A stretch of 64,000 nt of DNA from JAAFHB01 sp942493325 (GTDB lineage Bacteria; Bacteroidota; Bacteroidia; Bacteroidales; Prolixibacteraceae): assembly GCA_942493325.1 (NCBI GenBank), contig OW818689.1, forward strand, positions 310,001 through 374,000. Reading direction: 5' to 3'. The position numbers were made by a program, and so were the translations under genes. Below, piece by piece: positions 45,728 to 54,987 of the stretch. Position 1 is the stretch's first letter; every line of letters starts with the position of its first letter. The notes under the pieces were generated by a model that had not been told where the DNA came from, made no database searches, and saw only the letters and a list, made by a program, of their open reading frames with translations.

Positions 45728-46942
45728 TTATTTTTTTAATCCAAATACTTCCTTTACCGCTTCGAGGTATTTCATCCCGTTTTTTATATCCGGTTCAAGG
45801 TAACTTCCTTCAGTCCATTCATTCCAGCAATTGATGTTCAGAATTCGCGGGCCAACGGGGTCCTGAAGTAATTTTTCCTTTGTTAGTTGAAGGGCATTCC
45901 TGAAATTTTCAGGTGTATTATTCCCGATTGTATTCATAAACGGGTAACCCACATTTGCCCATTCCGATTTAAGGTCGCAACGTGGTGAAGGATCCCATCC
46001 CATGGTCACATTCGGGAAATAGGGGATTCCATATTCTGTTTTGGCCTTATCCCAGTGTGCAAAATAAGCATCCCTGACGAAGTTAAAATCGGTTTGAGTT
46101 TTAGGCAATGCTACATGGTGAATCCAGACATACGAGGTGGCCGAATCAAAACCAAGCATGCTGATCAGCTCAGGAGTGTTTGATGGTGCTTTTTCAACGG
46201 GCAGAATTGGATTTCCCCAGGCTACCAGGTTCCAGTGAACCCCTTTCAATCCTGCAGCAACAGCTTTTTCGCTCAACCGCTGCATCGCTGCTTTGGTGGC
46301 TTCCATACTGCCAAAACCTTCTACAAATTTTTTTACATCATACACCGAAAAATAAGCTTTGCCATCAATCTTCCAGTAGTTAGGTTTCATAAAATATTCC
46401 TTTATAAGGAGATCACCTATTTCTTCGAACCGTTTGGAAGAAACCTTCCCCGGGTAAAGCAGTTTTTGCGCAGCACCACGCGTATATGGATGGATATCAA
46501 CCCAATCATGGTTTGCCCACATGAGTCCAAATTTTATCTCTCCGCAATTCTTTGCCTTAAGGAATCCTTCATCGATACAACGATTTAAAAAAGGACCATC
46601 TTCGTACATGTACCAATCAAAAATAAAACAGTCGATACCATGATCGGCCGCTGCCCCAATTTTCTGAGCCATAACTTTAGGGTCCTTTTCATCGGTATAA
46701 CCCCATGCCGGGACATTTGGCTGATAGTGACCCGGAAACCGTGGCCGGGCATTCTTAACCAGTTCCCATTCCGACCATCCGGGTCCCTTATAGGTTGTAT
46801 TCCGTGGATCGCCTGTATGGTAATTCGCGAAATAATAGGCAGCAACGGTTATTTTATCCCGATTGGAAGTTGACTTTCTGACTGATTTACAGGATGCAAC
46901 CAGAACAGACACAATAATTGTCATTAATAGCGCTTTGCTCAT
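45728..46942 (-). CDS. Lipoprotein of the GH99-like (WbsX) family
   Basis: A 404-residue protein with a lipoprotein signal (VLVASCKSV). AAYYFANYHTGDPRN and GWSEWELVKNARPRFPGHYQ match the GH99-like/WbsX family. NCWNEWTEGSYLEPD near the end is its conserved acidic block. GH99 enzymes are endo-alpha-mannosidases, but WbsX-like members are not well characterised. The gene begins inside the stop of the upstream gene (ATGA), so they are translationally coupled. Together with the GH106-type gene, this is likely a set of surface or periplasmic enzymes for a mannose/rhamnose-containing glycan. Confidence 0.84.
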   Translation of the reverse strand: MSKALLMTIIVSVLVASCKSVRKSTSNRDKITVAAYYFANYHTGDPRNTTYKGPGWSEWELVKNARPRFPGHYQPNVPAWGYTDEKDPKVMAQKIGAAADHGIDCFIFDWYMYEDGPFLNRCIDEGFLKAKNCGEIKFGLMWANHDWVDIHPYTRGAAQKLLYPGKVSSKRFEEIGDLLIKEYFMKPNYWKIDGKAYFSVYDVKKFVEGFGSMEATKAAMQRLSEKAVAAGLKGVHWNLVAWGNPILPVEKAPSNTPELISMLGFDSATSYVWIHHVALPKTQTDFNFVRDAYFAHWDKAKTEYGIPYFPNVTMGWDPSPRCDLKSEWANVGYPFMNTIGNNTPENFRNALQLTKEKLLQDPVGPRILNINCWNEWTEGSYLEPDIKNGMKYLEAVKEVFGLKK

Positions 46943-47862
46943 GGTTTTGATGTTTTAAGTTCATATACTTTACTTCTGATCTCTGCAAGGGTTCCGATAA
47001 TCACGTAATATTCATATTCGTAGACACTGTTTTTGTACAAAATCTCCTTCTTTACAGGAGCGATGTACGATGTTGAGCCATCTGCAGCTTCCTTTCCGGG
47101 AACACCTGACATTCCTGCAAGGAAACTATCGCAACGTGGGTTATAGATACCCATTCCCCAATGATTCCCGTCAACAAAAGCCATCCAGTGTTCCGAAACA
47201 TTACTGTATCTTCCCCAAAATCCGCTTGCCAGATTTACTACTGTTGGGTTTTCCAACGGGGCATTCGAAAAGGGGGCATTGCCAATGTAAGTATACAAAT
47301 TTTTCAGTGCCGATATCGGATAGACAGCGGGTAACTCCTGATCCCTTGAAATACTGTCGCCATAAAGCTGATCTGTACGATGGCAGGTAAGCCGGTTGTG
47401 TACTTTTAAAACTGATCCCTGTAAGGTTGTCCACTGTTCCATCTCCGCCTCCGCCGGATGATTGTTCATATCCCAAAGCATGGGGATACATTTGATATAG
47501 AGCTCATTTTCTTTCTTCTCAAAAGCGAGGATTTGCGCCCTGTTGCGGTAAGCATCTCCTACCTGGATAGGATTCCAGGTCCATGGCGACCATGCGGGTG
47601 ACTGGCCTTCTGCCTTGCGGTCGAGACTCTTGCCTGCATAGTACGATTGCTGAATGTACCTGCCTTCGTCTGCAATATTGACCAGACTCCGGGTTGAATT
47701 CGAAGGGGAGAGGTACGAAATGGCACCTCCCCGGGTCAGATCCAGCTTAAGAATGAGGATGCCATTGTCAATTACCGCATCATTGTTTTGAATTTGCTGC
47801 GGTAACTGGCTAAAGGCACAATGCGAAAGTAAGAGAAGTATTAAACCGCCAAAATATTTCAT
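46939..47862 (-). CDS. Secreted beta-rich hypothetical protein
   Basis: A 307-residue protein with a signal peptide (MKYFGGLILLLLSHCAFSQ). The mature part has a sugar-processing look: LTRGGAISYLSPS, QQSYYAGKS and a run of aromatic residues (SPAWSPWTWNP). FWGRYSNVSEHWMAFV and WGMGIYNPRCDSF follow. It resembles the beta-sandwich folds of lyases or mutarotase-like enzymes, but I cannot assign a family. The middle gene of a GH106/this/GH99-like operon: 37 bases after the first, four-base overlap with the last. Confidence 0.7.
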   Translation of the reverse strand: MKYFGGLILLLLSHCAFSQLPQQIQNNDAVIDNGILILKLDLTRGGAISYLSPSNSTRSLVNIADEGRYIQQSYYAGKSLDRKAEGQSPAWSPWTWNPIQVGDAYRNRAQILAFEKKENELYIKCIPMLWDMNNHPAEAEMEQWTTLQGSVLKVHNRLTCHRTDQLYGDSISRDQELPAVYPISALKNLYTYIGNAPFSNAPLENPTVVNLASGFWGRYSNVSEHWMAFVDGNHWGMGIYNPRCDSFLAGMSGVPGKEAADGSTSYIAPVKKEILYKNSVYEYEYYVIIGTLAEIRSKVYELKTSKP

Positions 47863-47899
47863 AATACCTTGAGAATTTTAATGTCTGATCCTGTTCATC

Positions 47900-50800
47900 T
47901 CAGTAATTCAACTGTTGAATTTGCACCGGTCCGAATAATCCGGATGGCTGCAGTTTCGTCGCAGGCGTATACGGATTAACGGGACACCACGTCACGCGTT
48001 GTCCGACAGGTACTTTACTGTCGCCGATCAGCCTGTTCATCCAGGTATTCACCACCTCAATCTGAAGTTCATTTTCACCTGCTTTAACCAGTTGAGTTAT
48101 GTTCAGCATGTACGGAACTGTCCATGTTCCGCCTGCATAGGTGCCGTTTACCGTAACTTTGGCCATTGCAGTCAGGCTCCCCAGGTCGATGACCACCTCG
48201 CCGGCATCCGGTAATTTATCCAACTTGAATTTGCAGTTGTAGGTTGCTGTCCCTGAGTAATATTTAATCCGTTCATCTTCAGAAGTCGTCCAGTCGTGCA
48301 AAATTTCGAAAATAACCGGCTGTTCCGGACCTCTTTGCAAGGCATCGAAGGTGACCGTCCATGGGCCTTTAAGATCAGCCAGCTGCACTGGTGCCGGGTA
48401 ATTGGCATCAACTCCTGCACCAGCAGTTTTATCTGCTTTTTTGCGAAAAACCACAAATACACTTTCATAAGGTGCAAGTTTGAGAGGAACTGTTGTGATA
48501 TTTTCTTTATTTGCATATGCGGGCAGATCGCGGATGTATCCGGTAACGGCCTCCCATAGTTCAGGTTGCATCTTCTGAACCCTGAATTCCGGGGTAATAA
48601 TTTTTGTTTCTGCAGTCTGGTTCGAGATAAAATAAATTTCGCCATTCTCAAGCGTGCGGTGCCCGTAATGAATCGAAAGATCTTCAGGTAACCGGCAGTC
48701 GGGAACGCAATTGATCAGTGCAAAAGCTTCCGTCATATCTAAGCCATTAATGATCATTCCTTTTCCAAATTTCCGCGATTTTACATTCACACCATCCACT
48801 TCACCCCACAATTCCGAAGCCATCGCCTGTAGTTGTTCATCGGCAGAAGGCTGGTTTTGCAGGCTGGGTGAACGTTTGGGAGCAGGACCCAAAATCACTG
48901 CACCGTCATTGACCAGTTGTTTGATTTTGGACAGCAGTTCGGGTCGCATGGTTTCCAGTTTAGGTAAAACCATAATCCGGTATTGGGTTCCGTGAGGGAG
49001 AGTAATCAGCCCGTCTTTCACGGTCATGTACTTTTCAATGACCTCAGCATTCATATAGTCAAACTGATAGCCAACTGGAAGGGGAGGATCAGTGATACCG
49101 GTCATTTTTGGGGCATCTTCTCCTATAAAATAGGCTGCATCGGCTACGTTCAGTCCATGCTGAAGCATAAAGTTTGTCCTTTTGAGGTATTGGGTATACA
49201 CATCCATCTGCGTGAACCATGTGTTCTTGCGGTTGAATTCATTGCCGAACCAGGCATTCATCCCGGGGTTTTTATCCTCATAGGGCTGGGTAATGTAAAC
49301 ATGCAGGAGGGTATTGTTGATCCCTTCTGCAAAAAAGCGGTCGCCGCGTTGTTTTATGACGGCCGGATAGCGGGAAAAAGGTTTTCCGGCACAGGTGTTT
49401 GATTCGGCTGATATTTTCGTCTTTCCGTAGATGTGTCCGCAGGAGGTTGCTGCACGGTTTTCGATATTTCCAAGCTCACCTTCGCTCCAGAATTCACCGC
49501 CGATTTCGTCCGACTGTCCGCCGTACATCAAAAATTCACCGGGAAAGCCCCAGTGACCGTAATTCTCCAGCCAGGTTTTTAGTCCATGCTTATGACTGAT
49601 TTCCCTGAGTCCACCGACATAATCATACGCCACTTTGTCGGCTACCATACGCCGCATATCCCATAGAAAACGGTCAGACGACAACTGGCTGTTTACCACC
49701 ATTCCCTGATAAACAGGGAGATATGGAGTTGGATCGTAATCGTATTTTTGTTTAAACTCATCGAGGAATCCGTCTGTAAAGTTTTGTCCGCCTGTTTCGT
49801 AGCTGTCCTGAACTACTACTTTGAAACTTTTTCTATCGGCTTCGGGGATACGTTTCAGAATTTCACCCATATGGCCATAGAAATGTTTCTCTGCATGTTT
49901 TTTGCTCATCTTGTCCGCTTCATAACCCGTAGCCTCAGGTGATGCCGGGCTATTGACTGTTCCGGTTGGCGTCATGCCGGTGCGAAGAATCACCCATTCT
50001 CCCTCAGGGACATCCCAGTTCAGGGTGCCGTCCGGTGAGAGGTATTTTGTGATATCCACCACTTTGGAGCCATCGATCACGGTGGCCTGGTCATCTGTTT
50101 CGGGTTGTGGTGCCCATTGGTAATCATGCCAGTAGGGCAGGGGTGTGGGATGCATTTTGGCAAGGGTCTTTTCGCTGAAACGCTCAACCCGGGGGGCAGC
50201 TGCAAGGACAACTTCGGCGAGTCCACTGTTTTGCCTTGAATTTTTAATGATCAGGCGAAAACTGGTTGCCGTTGTGGCAGGAAATGAAACCATTACGGGA
50301 GCATAGGGATCAAAACCTACATTTAGTGCCGGATTTGACCGATTAATCTGAAATTCAGAGATCGTCCGGTATTCACCTTCTGTTTCTTTGACCTGAAACT
50401 GGGCAGTGGCAAGCATTGGATGATCGGACGGGCGGACTGAAAGACTGCGTGCAGTAAATGGTTCATTGGCCTCAAAACTGATTGTGAATTCCTTTCCGGC
50501 AGGAAAAGTCATCCCGGTTTTTCTGTCACCGTCAGAGATGGTTGCAATATCATCAACCGTTGGGTACGAGGTTATTGAACCGTTTTTATTATTCAAAACT
50601 AGCTGGTCATCTTTAGGGACAGGCCAGGCGATAACTTTCACATCCTGGAACAGTTCGATGGGCTTTTCAAGTTTCTGGCTGAGTTTCTGCGGTCCCTTAA
50701 CACGAAGTTCTGAAGCCGTAAGGTAACGCATGGCCTCCTCTGCACTGATCCATGGTCCGCCTGACTGGCTCCAGCCCGGGGAGTTGAAGATTCCGATTTC

Positions 50801-51142
50801 AATATTAAGTGCGGTTGCTGTTTTCAGTGCTGTATGCAAAATCTCCCACCACTCTTCACTTAACATTTTGACCTTCCCGTAAGGAATATCAGCTAATCCG
50901 ATATTGCCAATAAAAGCGCGGTTGATGCCGGCTTCTTTCATCGAATTCAGATCTTTTATAACACCTTCCTTCGAAATATTGTCAGAGATCCAGTACCAGT
51001 ATACGCTGGTTTGAATGGAGTCGGGAGGTGTAATAAAGCCTGCTTCGAGTCCCCTACCTGATTTTTGAACGGTATCCGGGGTGCATGATGCCAGATAAAA
51101 TGCAATCACAGGAAGCAGAATAAGTAGGAATGCTTTTCTCAT
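47900..51142 (-). CDS. GH106-type alpha-L-rhamnosidase, lipoprotein
   Basis: A 1080-residue protein with a lipoprotein signal (LPVIAFYLASCTPD). The catalytic barrel begins TSVYWYWISDNISKEGVIKD and contains AGINRAFIGNIGL and EIGIFNSPGWSQSGGPW, typical of GH106. KVVVQDSYETGGQNFTDGF and WLENYGHWGFPGEF are likely active-site regions. The C-terminus is a galactose-binding-like beta-sandwich (NELQIEVVNTWMNRLIGD). The length and layout match characterised Bacteroides GH106 enzymes that remove terminal rhamnose from plant pectin side chains. It is the first gene of its operon, with a good promoter upstream. No SusC/SusD pair is in the window. Confidence 0.9.
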   Translation of the reverse strand: MRKAFLLILLPVIAFYLASCTPDTVQKSGRGLEAGFITPPDSIQTSVYWYWISDNISKEGVIKDLNSMKEAGINRAFIGNIGLADIPYGKVKMLSEEWWEILHTALKTATALNIEIGIFNSPGWSQSGGPWISAEEAMRYLTASELRVKGPQKLSQKLEKPIELFQDVKVIAWPVPKDDQLVLNNKNGSITSYPTVDDIATISDGDRKTGMTFPAGKEFTISFEANEPFTARSLSVRPSDHPMLATAQFQVKETEGEYRTISEFQINRSNPALNVGFDPYAPVMVSFPATTATSFRLIIKNSRQNSGLAEVVLAAAPRVERFSEKTLAKMHPTPLPYWHDYQWAPQPETDDQATVIDGSKVVDITKYLSPDGTLNWDVPEGEWVILRTGMTPTGTVNSPASPEATGYEADKMSKKHAEKHFYGHMGEILKRIPEADRKSFKVVVQDSYETGGQNFTDGFLDEFKQKYDYDPTPYLPVYQGMVVNSQLSSDRFLWDMRRMVADKVAYDYVGGLREISHKHGLKTWLENYGHWGFPGEFLMYGGQSDEIGGEFWSEGELGNIENRAATSCGHIYGKTKISAESNTCAGKPFSRYPAVIKQRGDRFFAEGINNTLLHVYITQPYEDKNPGMNAWFGNEFNRKNTWFTQMDVYTQYLKRTNFMLQHGLNVADAAYFIGEDAPKMTGITDPPLPVGYQFDYMNAEVIEKYMTVKDGLITLPHGTQYRIMVLPKLETMRPELLSKIKQLVNDGAVILGPAPKRSPSLQNQPSADEQLQAMASELWGEVDGVNVKSRKFGKGMIINGLDMTEAFALINCVPDCRLPEDLSIHYGHRTLENGEIYFISNQTAETKIITPEFRVQKMQPELWEAVTGYIRDLPAYANKENITTVPLKLAPYESVFVVFRKKADKTAGAGVDANYPAPVQLADLKGPWTVTFDALQRGPEQPVIFEILHDWTTSEDERIKYYSGTATYNCKFKLDKLPDAGEVVIDLGSLTAMAKVTVNGTYAGGTWTVPYMLNITQLVKAGENELQIEVVNTWMNRLIGDSKVPVGQRVTWCPVNPYTPATKLQPSGLFGPVQIQQLNY

Positions 51143-51193
51143 AAGAAGAAATGTAAGGTTAATTTATAAATGAGTTTTTTTCATATGCTGTGT

Positions 51194-51224
51194 CAAAATT
51201 AACTTTAAATCCATCACATGACAA
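51194..51224 (-). promoter_or_regulatory. Promoter of the GH106 operon
   Basis: On the minus strand TTGT (51224-51221) and TAATTTTG (51201-51194) are 19 bases apart. They match the Bacteroidota -33/-7 layout (TTTG/TAnnTTTG). The predicted start is about 45 bases upstream of the ATG. Confidence 0.6.
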
Positions 51225-51347
51225 TAGACGATTTGCCTGTTTATTTACACAAAATGACAAGGCCGCTGGAAATAATAGCCGGTGGATGCTTAAAAATGAA
51301 TGAAAGGAAGTTCGTGCGAAGGATGACTGACAAGTAGAGGGTGTATT

Positions 51348-52022
51348 TTACATTTCGCCCAAATCACTCGCGATGTTTAAATCCAGACATCCGCTGGCAT
51401 GCTGACCAAGTTCAAGTCTCAGCAGACCCCTGGAGTAATAAGCCTGGGTAAATTTAGGATTGATTTCAATGGCCTTGTTCAGATCGGCAAGTGCGCCCGT
51501 GTTGTCTTTAATGCCAATCCTTGCAATACCTCTGTAGAGAAATCCCCATGCATATTCCGGGTCAATCTCCAGTGCTTTAGTCAGGTCTGCAATCCCCTCA
51601 CTATATTGTTCAAGGTTGGATTTTGAAGCTCCGCGGAATGCATATACACTTTTATACGTGGGATCAATATCCAGTACCCTGGTAAAATCGGCAATTGCTC
51701 CCCTGTAATCCTGCAATTCAAACCTTAACATACCGCTGTTTAAATAGGATGTGGCATCCATGGGATTTATCACCGTTGCCATCGTATAGTCGGCAATTGC
51801 ACCTTTGTAATCTTCGAGGCTGGCTCTTGCAAAACCGCGGATGTAATAAATATCTGCATCCCGGGGATTAATCTTCAGTGCCATTGAGTAATCCTCAATG
51901 GCCCCCTGATAATCCTTTTTTAATGCTTTTCCCGCACCACTCTCACAATAAATATTAGCATTCCCAATGTAATTCTCTATTAAATCATTAAATGCAGCAG
52001 GCGAATTAATTTCTTTTTTCAT
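51348..52022 (-). CDS. TPR-repeat protein
   Basis: A 224-residue protein made of about six tetratricopeptide repeats of 34 residues. The pattern is DYKGAIADYTMA-x-INPMDA and close variants (DYQGAIEDY, DYRGAIADF, QYSEGIADL, DNTGALADL). It has no signal peptide, so it is probably a cytoplasmic scaffold. The last repeat ends RLELGQHASGCLDLNIASDL, a usual end for this type. It is a single gene, divergent from the zinc-ribbon gene. No partner can be named. Confidence 0.88.
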   Translation of the reverse strand: MKKEINSPAAFNDLIENYIGNANIYCESGAGKALKKDYQGAIEDYSMALKINPRDADIYYIRGFARASLEDYKGAIADYTMATVINPMDATSYLNSGMLRFELQDYRGAIADFTRVLDIDPTYKSVYAFRGASKSNLEQYSEGIADLTKALEIDPEYAWGFLYRGIARIGIKDNTGALADLNKAIEINPKFTQAYYSRGLLRLELGQHASGCLDLNIASDLGEM

Positions 52023-52349
52023 AATGGAAAAGTTTTATTCAATGGAATAAAAGTGTCAAATATTTATTTACTAAGTAAAGATATTTATAATAAGTCAAAA
52101 AAACTAACAATCAAGGTTGTTTTTCCTAAATTTATGTATGCTGTTATATTTTATGCTTCTTTTAGTTTGTAAAAGTCTAATTATGAATATGTTGTATTAT
52201 CCGTATTTATCCGGATATTTACGTATATAACCGGATATAATTGAATAAAATCAGATGTTGGTTGTATTTTCGTAGTACTAATTTGGAAGCAGAAGGTACA
52301 AACAAATTTGACAAATGTGTTTTTTATTTAACCACCTGAAAAAACTGTT
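52023..52349. other. Divergent intergenic region with ATCCG palindromes
   Basis: The 327-base gap between two divergent genes contains the cluster ATCCGTATTTATCCGGATA followed by ACGTATATAACCGGATATA (52199-52240). TATCCGGATA is a perfect palindrome, and the flanking ATCCG/CGGAT words repeat around it. This could be an operator. No gene is seen. Confidence 0.4.
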
Positions 52350-52742
52350 ATGAACGATCGTAAATGTCTTCAGTGTTATGAACAACTGAGGGGACGGGCG
52401 GACCAGAAGTTCTGCAGTGATCAATGCCGCAGTGCCTATAACAATCAGCATTACTTTGAGACGAACACGGTTATCAAATCGGTCAACAGGATATTGAAGA
52501 AAAACCATACTATCCTGACAATGCTCCGGGCAAATGGTAAAACATCAGCAAATAAGGCAGAGCTGCAGAAAAAAGGGTATCGTTTCGACTATTTCACCTA
52601 TGTAACTACTTCACGTAACAGCAAGATTAATTATTTCTGCTATGACCAGGGTTTCAGGGAACAGGAACACAATAAGCTGATCCTTGTGCATCGCGACATG
52701 GATGACGATTTGGAGACACTCAGACCAGAACCAATATCCTGA
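52350..52742 (+). CDS. Zinc-ribbon protein
   Basis: A 130-residue protein. The N-terminal zinc ribbon is KCLQCYEQLRGRADQKFCSD followed by QCRSAYNNQHY (CxxC...CxxxC). The rest is a helical, basic domain (SVNRILKKNHTILTMLRANG), then YFTYVTTSRNSKINYFCYDQ, which resembles a small winged-helix-like fold. It is a well-known type of hypothetical protein in Bacteroidota, possibly nucleic-acid binding. The C-terminus is acidic. No function known. Confidence 0.8.
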   Translation: MNDRKCLQCYEQLRGRADQKFCSDQCRSAYNNQHYFETNTVIKSVNRILKKNHTILTMLRANGKTSANKAELQKKGYRFDYFTYVTTSRNSKINYFCYDQGFREQEHNKLILVHRDMDDDLETLRPEPIS

Positions 52743-52945
52743 TCCAATCCCAATTCCGTATTCCCTTAGGATTAATCCCTTCCCTTGAAATTTAATGAGT
52801 TTTTCCGCAAAGTGAAAACCGGTTTTTGACACAATTTCAATAATCTCCACGGCAGTCACATTTTTAAAAGCCCTTAGTCATGCAATGGATGTTTAGCCCA
52901 TAGAACATCCGGGTGCAGTGAAAAATACTGTTTTTTTATCTGCTG

Positions 52946-52975
52946 TTGTTATTACCACCTGAAAATATATCTTTG
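52946..52975 (+). promoter_or_regulatory. Promoter of the terpenoid-type operon
   Basis: TATCTTTG at 52968-52975 is a perfect TAnnTTTG. A TTGTT stretch around 52946 is about 19 bases upstream, as expected for -33. The start of the first gene is about 40 bases downstream. No other promoter is visible before 59238. Confidence 0.55.
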
Positions 52976-53015
52976 CTTAAGATTCAAAGCTGATGACCAT
53001 GAAAGATTTGATTGC

Positions 53016-53798
53016 ATGAGTAAAAAAGTATTTTTTTGTAATTGCCAGGCAAAAATCATAGAGACTAGCCGGTTGAAGTCTATTTCGGACTACCTTCGGA
53101 CAGCGGGGCATCCATATGCTGAAATTTCCGATTTGTGCGGCTGCTCAGTGGACCGGAAAAATGAAACCCGTGAATTGTTTATGTCGTCTGAGGAGGTTTT
53201 AATCATCGCCTGTTATCCCCGCGCGGTAAAACTTTTACTTGACAGCTGTGGAATTGACCATCAAAATTCAAATTTCAATTTCCTAAATTTCAGAGAATTA
53301 AATAATGCTCAACTGTTCGGGGCTGTAGATTCATTCTTTGAAGGAGAATACCAAAATAGCGATAGTACGCTTTTAAAAAGTACCTCAGACTGGCCCTCCT
53401 GGTTCCCGATGATCGATTACTCGCGCTGCAATACATGCGGACAATGTGCTGATTTTTGTCTTTTTGGTGTTTATGAAAAGTATGATAATAAAGTAGTTGT
53501 TGTAAATCCCAAAGGGTGCAAAAACAATTGTCCTGCCTGCGGACGTATTTGTCCGCAAACAGCCATAGTTTTTCCCAAATATGAAAACGACGGTGCCATA
53601 GCCGGTTCCGATACAATTGATGAAATTGCAGAACATCAACGACAGAATCTGGATATTGAGAACATTCTTGGCAGCAATATCTATAAGGCACTCGAAATGC
53701 GCAAAGCTAAGCGCAGATCGATTATAAGTTCTGTTTCATTACAGAAAGCCATGGAAGAAAGAGAAAAAGCCCGTTCTGAAAAGAACGAAAATCAATAG
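53016..53798 (+). CDS. 4Fe-4S ferredoxin-domain protein
   Basis: A 260-residue protein. The N-terminal half (FFCNCQAKIIETSRLKSISD, LCGCSVDRK) is a Rossmann-like domain found in some heterodisulfide-reductase-related proteins. The ferredoxin domain has RCNTCGQCADFCLF (Cys from about 138) and CKNNCPACGRICP, enough for two clusters. The C-terminus is a long charged helix (QKAMEEREKARSEKNENQ). It probably passes electrons to the radical SAM enzyme encoded ten bases downstream. It is the first gene of the operon. Confidence 0.82.
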   Translation: MSKKVFFCNCQAKIIETSRLKSISDYLRTAGHPYAEISDLCGCSVDRKNETRELFMSSEEVLIIACYPRAVKLLLDSCGIDHQNSNFNFLNFRELNNAQLFGAVDSFFEGEYQNSDSTLLKSTSDWPSWFPMIDYSRCNTCGQCADFCLFGVYEKYDNKVVVVNPKGCKNNCPACGRICPQTAIVFPKYENDGAIAGSDTIDEIAEHQRQNLDIENILGSNIYKALEMRKAKRRSIISSVSLQKAMEEREKARSEKNENQ

Positions 53799-53808
53799 AA
53801 AACTGATA

Positions 53809-54987
53809 ATGTCTATACTGGGAAATGTTTTAAGAGCCGATCGGCGGTGTTTGTGGAAATTCGCTTATAACCTTGGATGGAAAGGGATTTCGGGGTTTAA
53901 TAAGTTCGAAAAACGCAAAAAAAAAGGCGAGAATTTCCCCGCTTTTCAGTTTATTTCGGTTACCAACGACTGCAACCTCACCTGCCAGGGATGCTGGGTT
54001 TCAAGAGGAGAGAAAACTGCCAGTCTGGATCTGACAGCTATCAATAAGATCATTACCGACAGTAAAAAACACGGTTGTTATTTTTACGGGATTTTGGGCG
54101 GGGAGCCATTGATGTACGGTGATTTATTCAACATTTTCAGGGCACACCCTGATTGTTATTTTCAGTTGTTCACCAATGGCACAATGCTTACCGATAAGAT
54201 CGCTGAAGAGTTACGAATACTGGCGAATGTCACTCCCTTGATCAGTCTCGAGGGAAATGAACTGGTCGCCGATGTTCGCAGGGGAAGCAAACATGTGTTC
54301 AGTCGCACGGTAAAGGCAATTGAAACCGCAACGGCACATAAATTAATCACGGGAGTTGCAATAAGTGTTTGTAAATCAAACATTGAAATGGCACTCTCGG
54401 ATGAATTTATCGCGATGTTGCACGACCGTGGTGTTGTCTACCTGTGGTACTACATTTTTCGTCCCACAGGCGAAGATCCTCATTTTGAGCTCGCGCTTAC
54501 CCCGGACGATATTGTGAGGCTACGCCGGTTTTTAGTAGAGGGCAGAACCAAATATCCCCTTGTGATTATCGATTCTTACTGGGGCGCAAATGGGGAACCA
54601 TTCTGTCCAGCCGCCGAAGGGCTGAGTCACCATATCAATCCGGAAGGCAATATCGAACCTTGCCCGGTTATTCAATACTCCTGCGATAATATTCAAAACG
54701 GTGATCTTAAAGCGGTATATGAAAATTCTACTTTTATAAAGGATTTTAAATCAGAGGTGTATAGCCAGACAAAAGGTTGTATACTGATGGAAAATCCCGC
54801 CTGGCTTGCGAATTTCGCGGCTGAACATCAGGCAATAAATACATCGAACCGGCCCGGTTTACCTGTGCATCTGGGGCCGGAATGTGCCGTTTGCAGTCAT
54901 GGCAGCTGCCCGGTAATTCCCGAAAAAAACTGGATATACCGGATGGCTAAGAAAAGAGCATTTTTTGGTCTGGGTGCTTATGGATAA
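53809..54987 (+). CDS. Radical SAM enzyme
   Basis: A 392-residue enzyme. TNDCNLTCQGCWVSRG contains the CxxxCxxC motif (Cys55, 59, 62) that binds the SAM-cleaving 4Fe-4S cluster. GILGGEPLMYGD is the GGE motif, and further Cys residues near the C-terminus (HINPEGNIEPCPVIQYSC, ECAVCSHGSCPVIPEKNW) suggest SPASM-like auxiliary clusters. Such proteins modify peptides or small lipids. In this operon the likely substrate is an isoprenoid. The stop codon overlaps the start of the next gene. HpnH-type hopanoid enzymes are a distant parallel, not an identification. Confidence 0.84.
   Translation: MSILGNVLRADRRCLWKFAYNLGWKGISGFNKFEKRKKKGENFPAFQFISVTNDCNLTCQGCWVSRGEKTASLDLTAINKIITDSKKHGCYFYGILGGEPLMYGDLFNIFRAHPDCYFQLFTNGTMLTDKIAEELRILANVTPLISLEGNELVADVRRGSKHVFSRTVKAIETATAHKLITGVAISVCKSNIEMALSDEFIAMLHDRGVVYLWYYIFRPTGEDPHFELALTPDDIVRLRRFLVEGRTKYPLVIIDSYWGANGEPFCPAAEGLSHHINPEGNIEPCPVIQYSCDNIQNGDLKAVYENSTFIKDFKSEVYSQTKGCILMENPAWLANFAAEHQAINTSNRPGLPVHLGPECAVCSHGSCPVIPEKNWIYRMAKKRAFFGLGAYG

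Noticed and set aside
52611..52859. An 82-residue minus-strand protein after the zinc-ribbon gene
   Set aside because: It mostly overlaps the zinc-ribbon gene antisense and has no domain.
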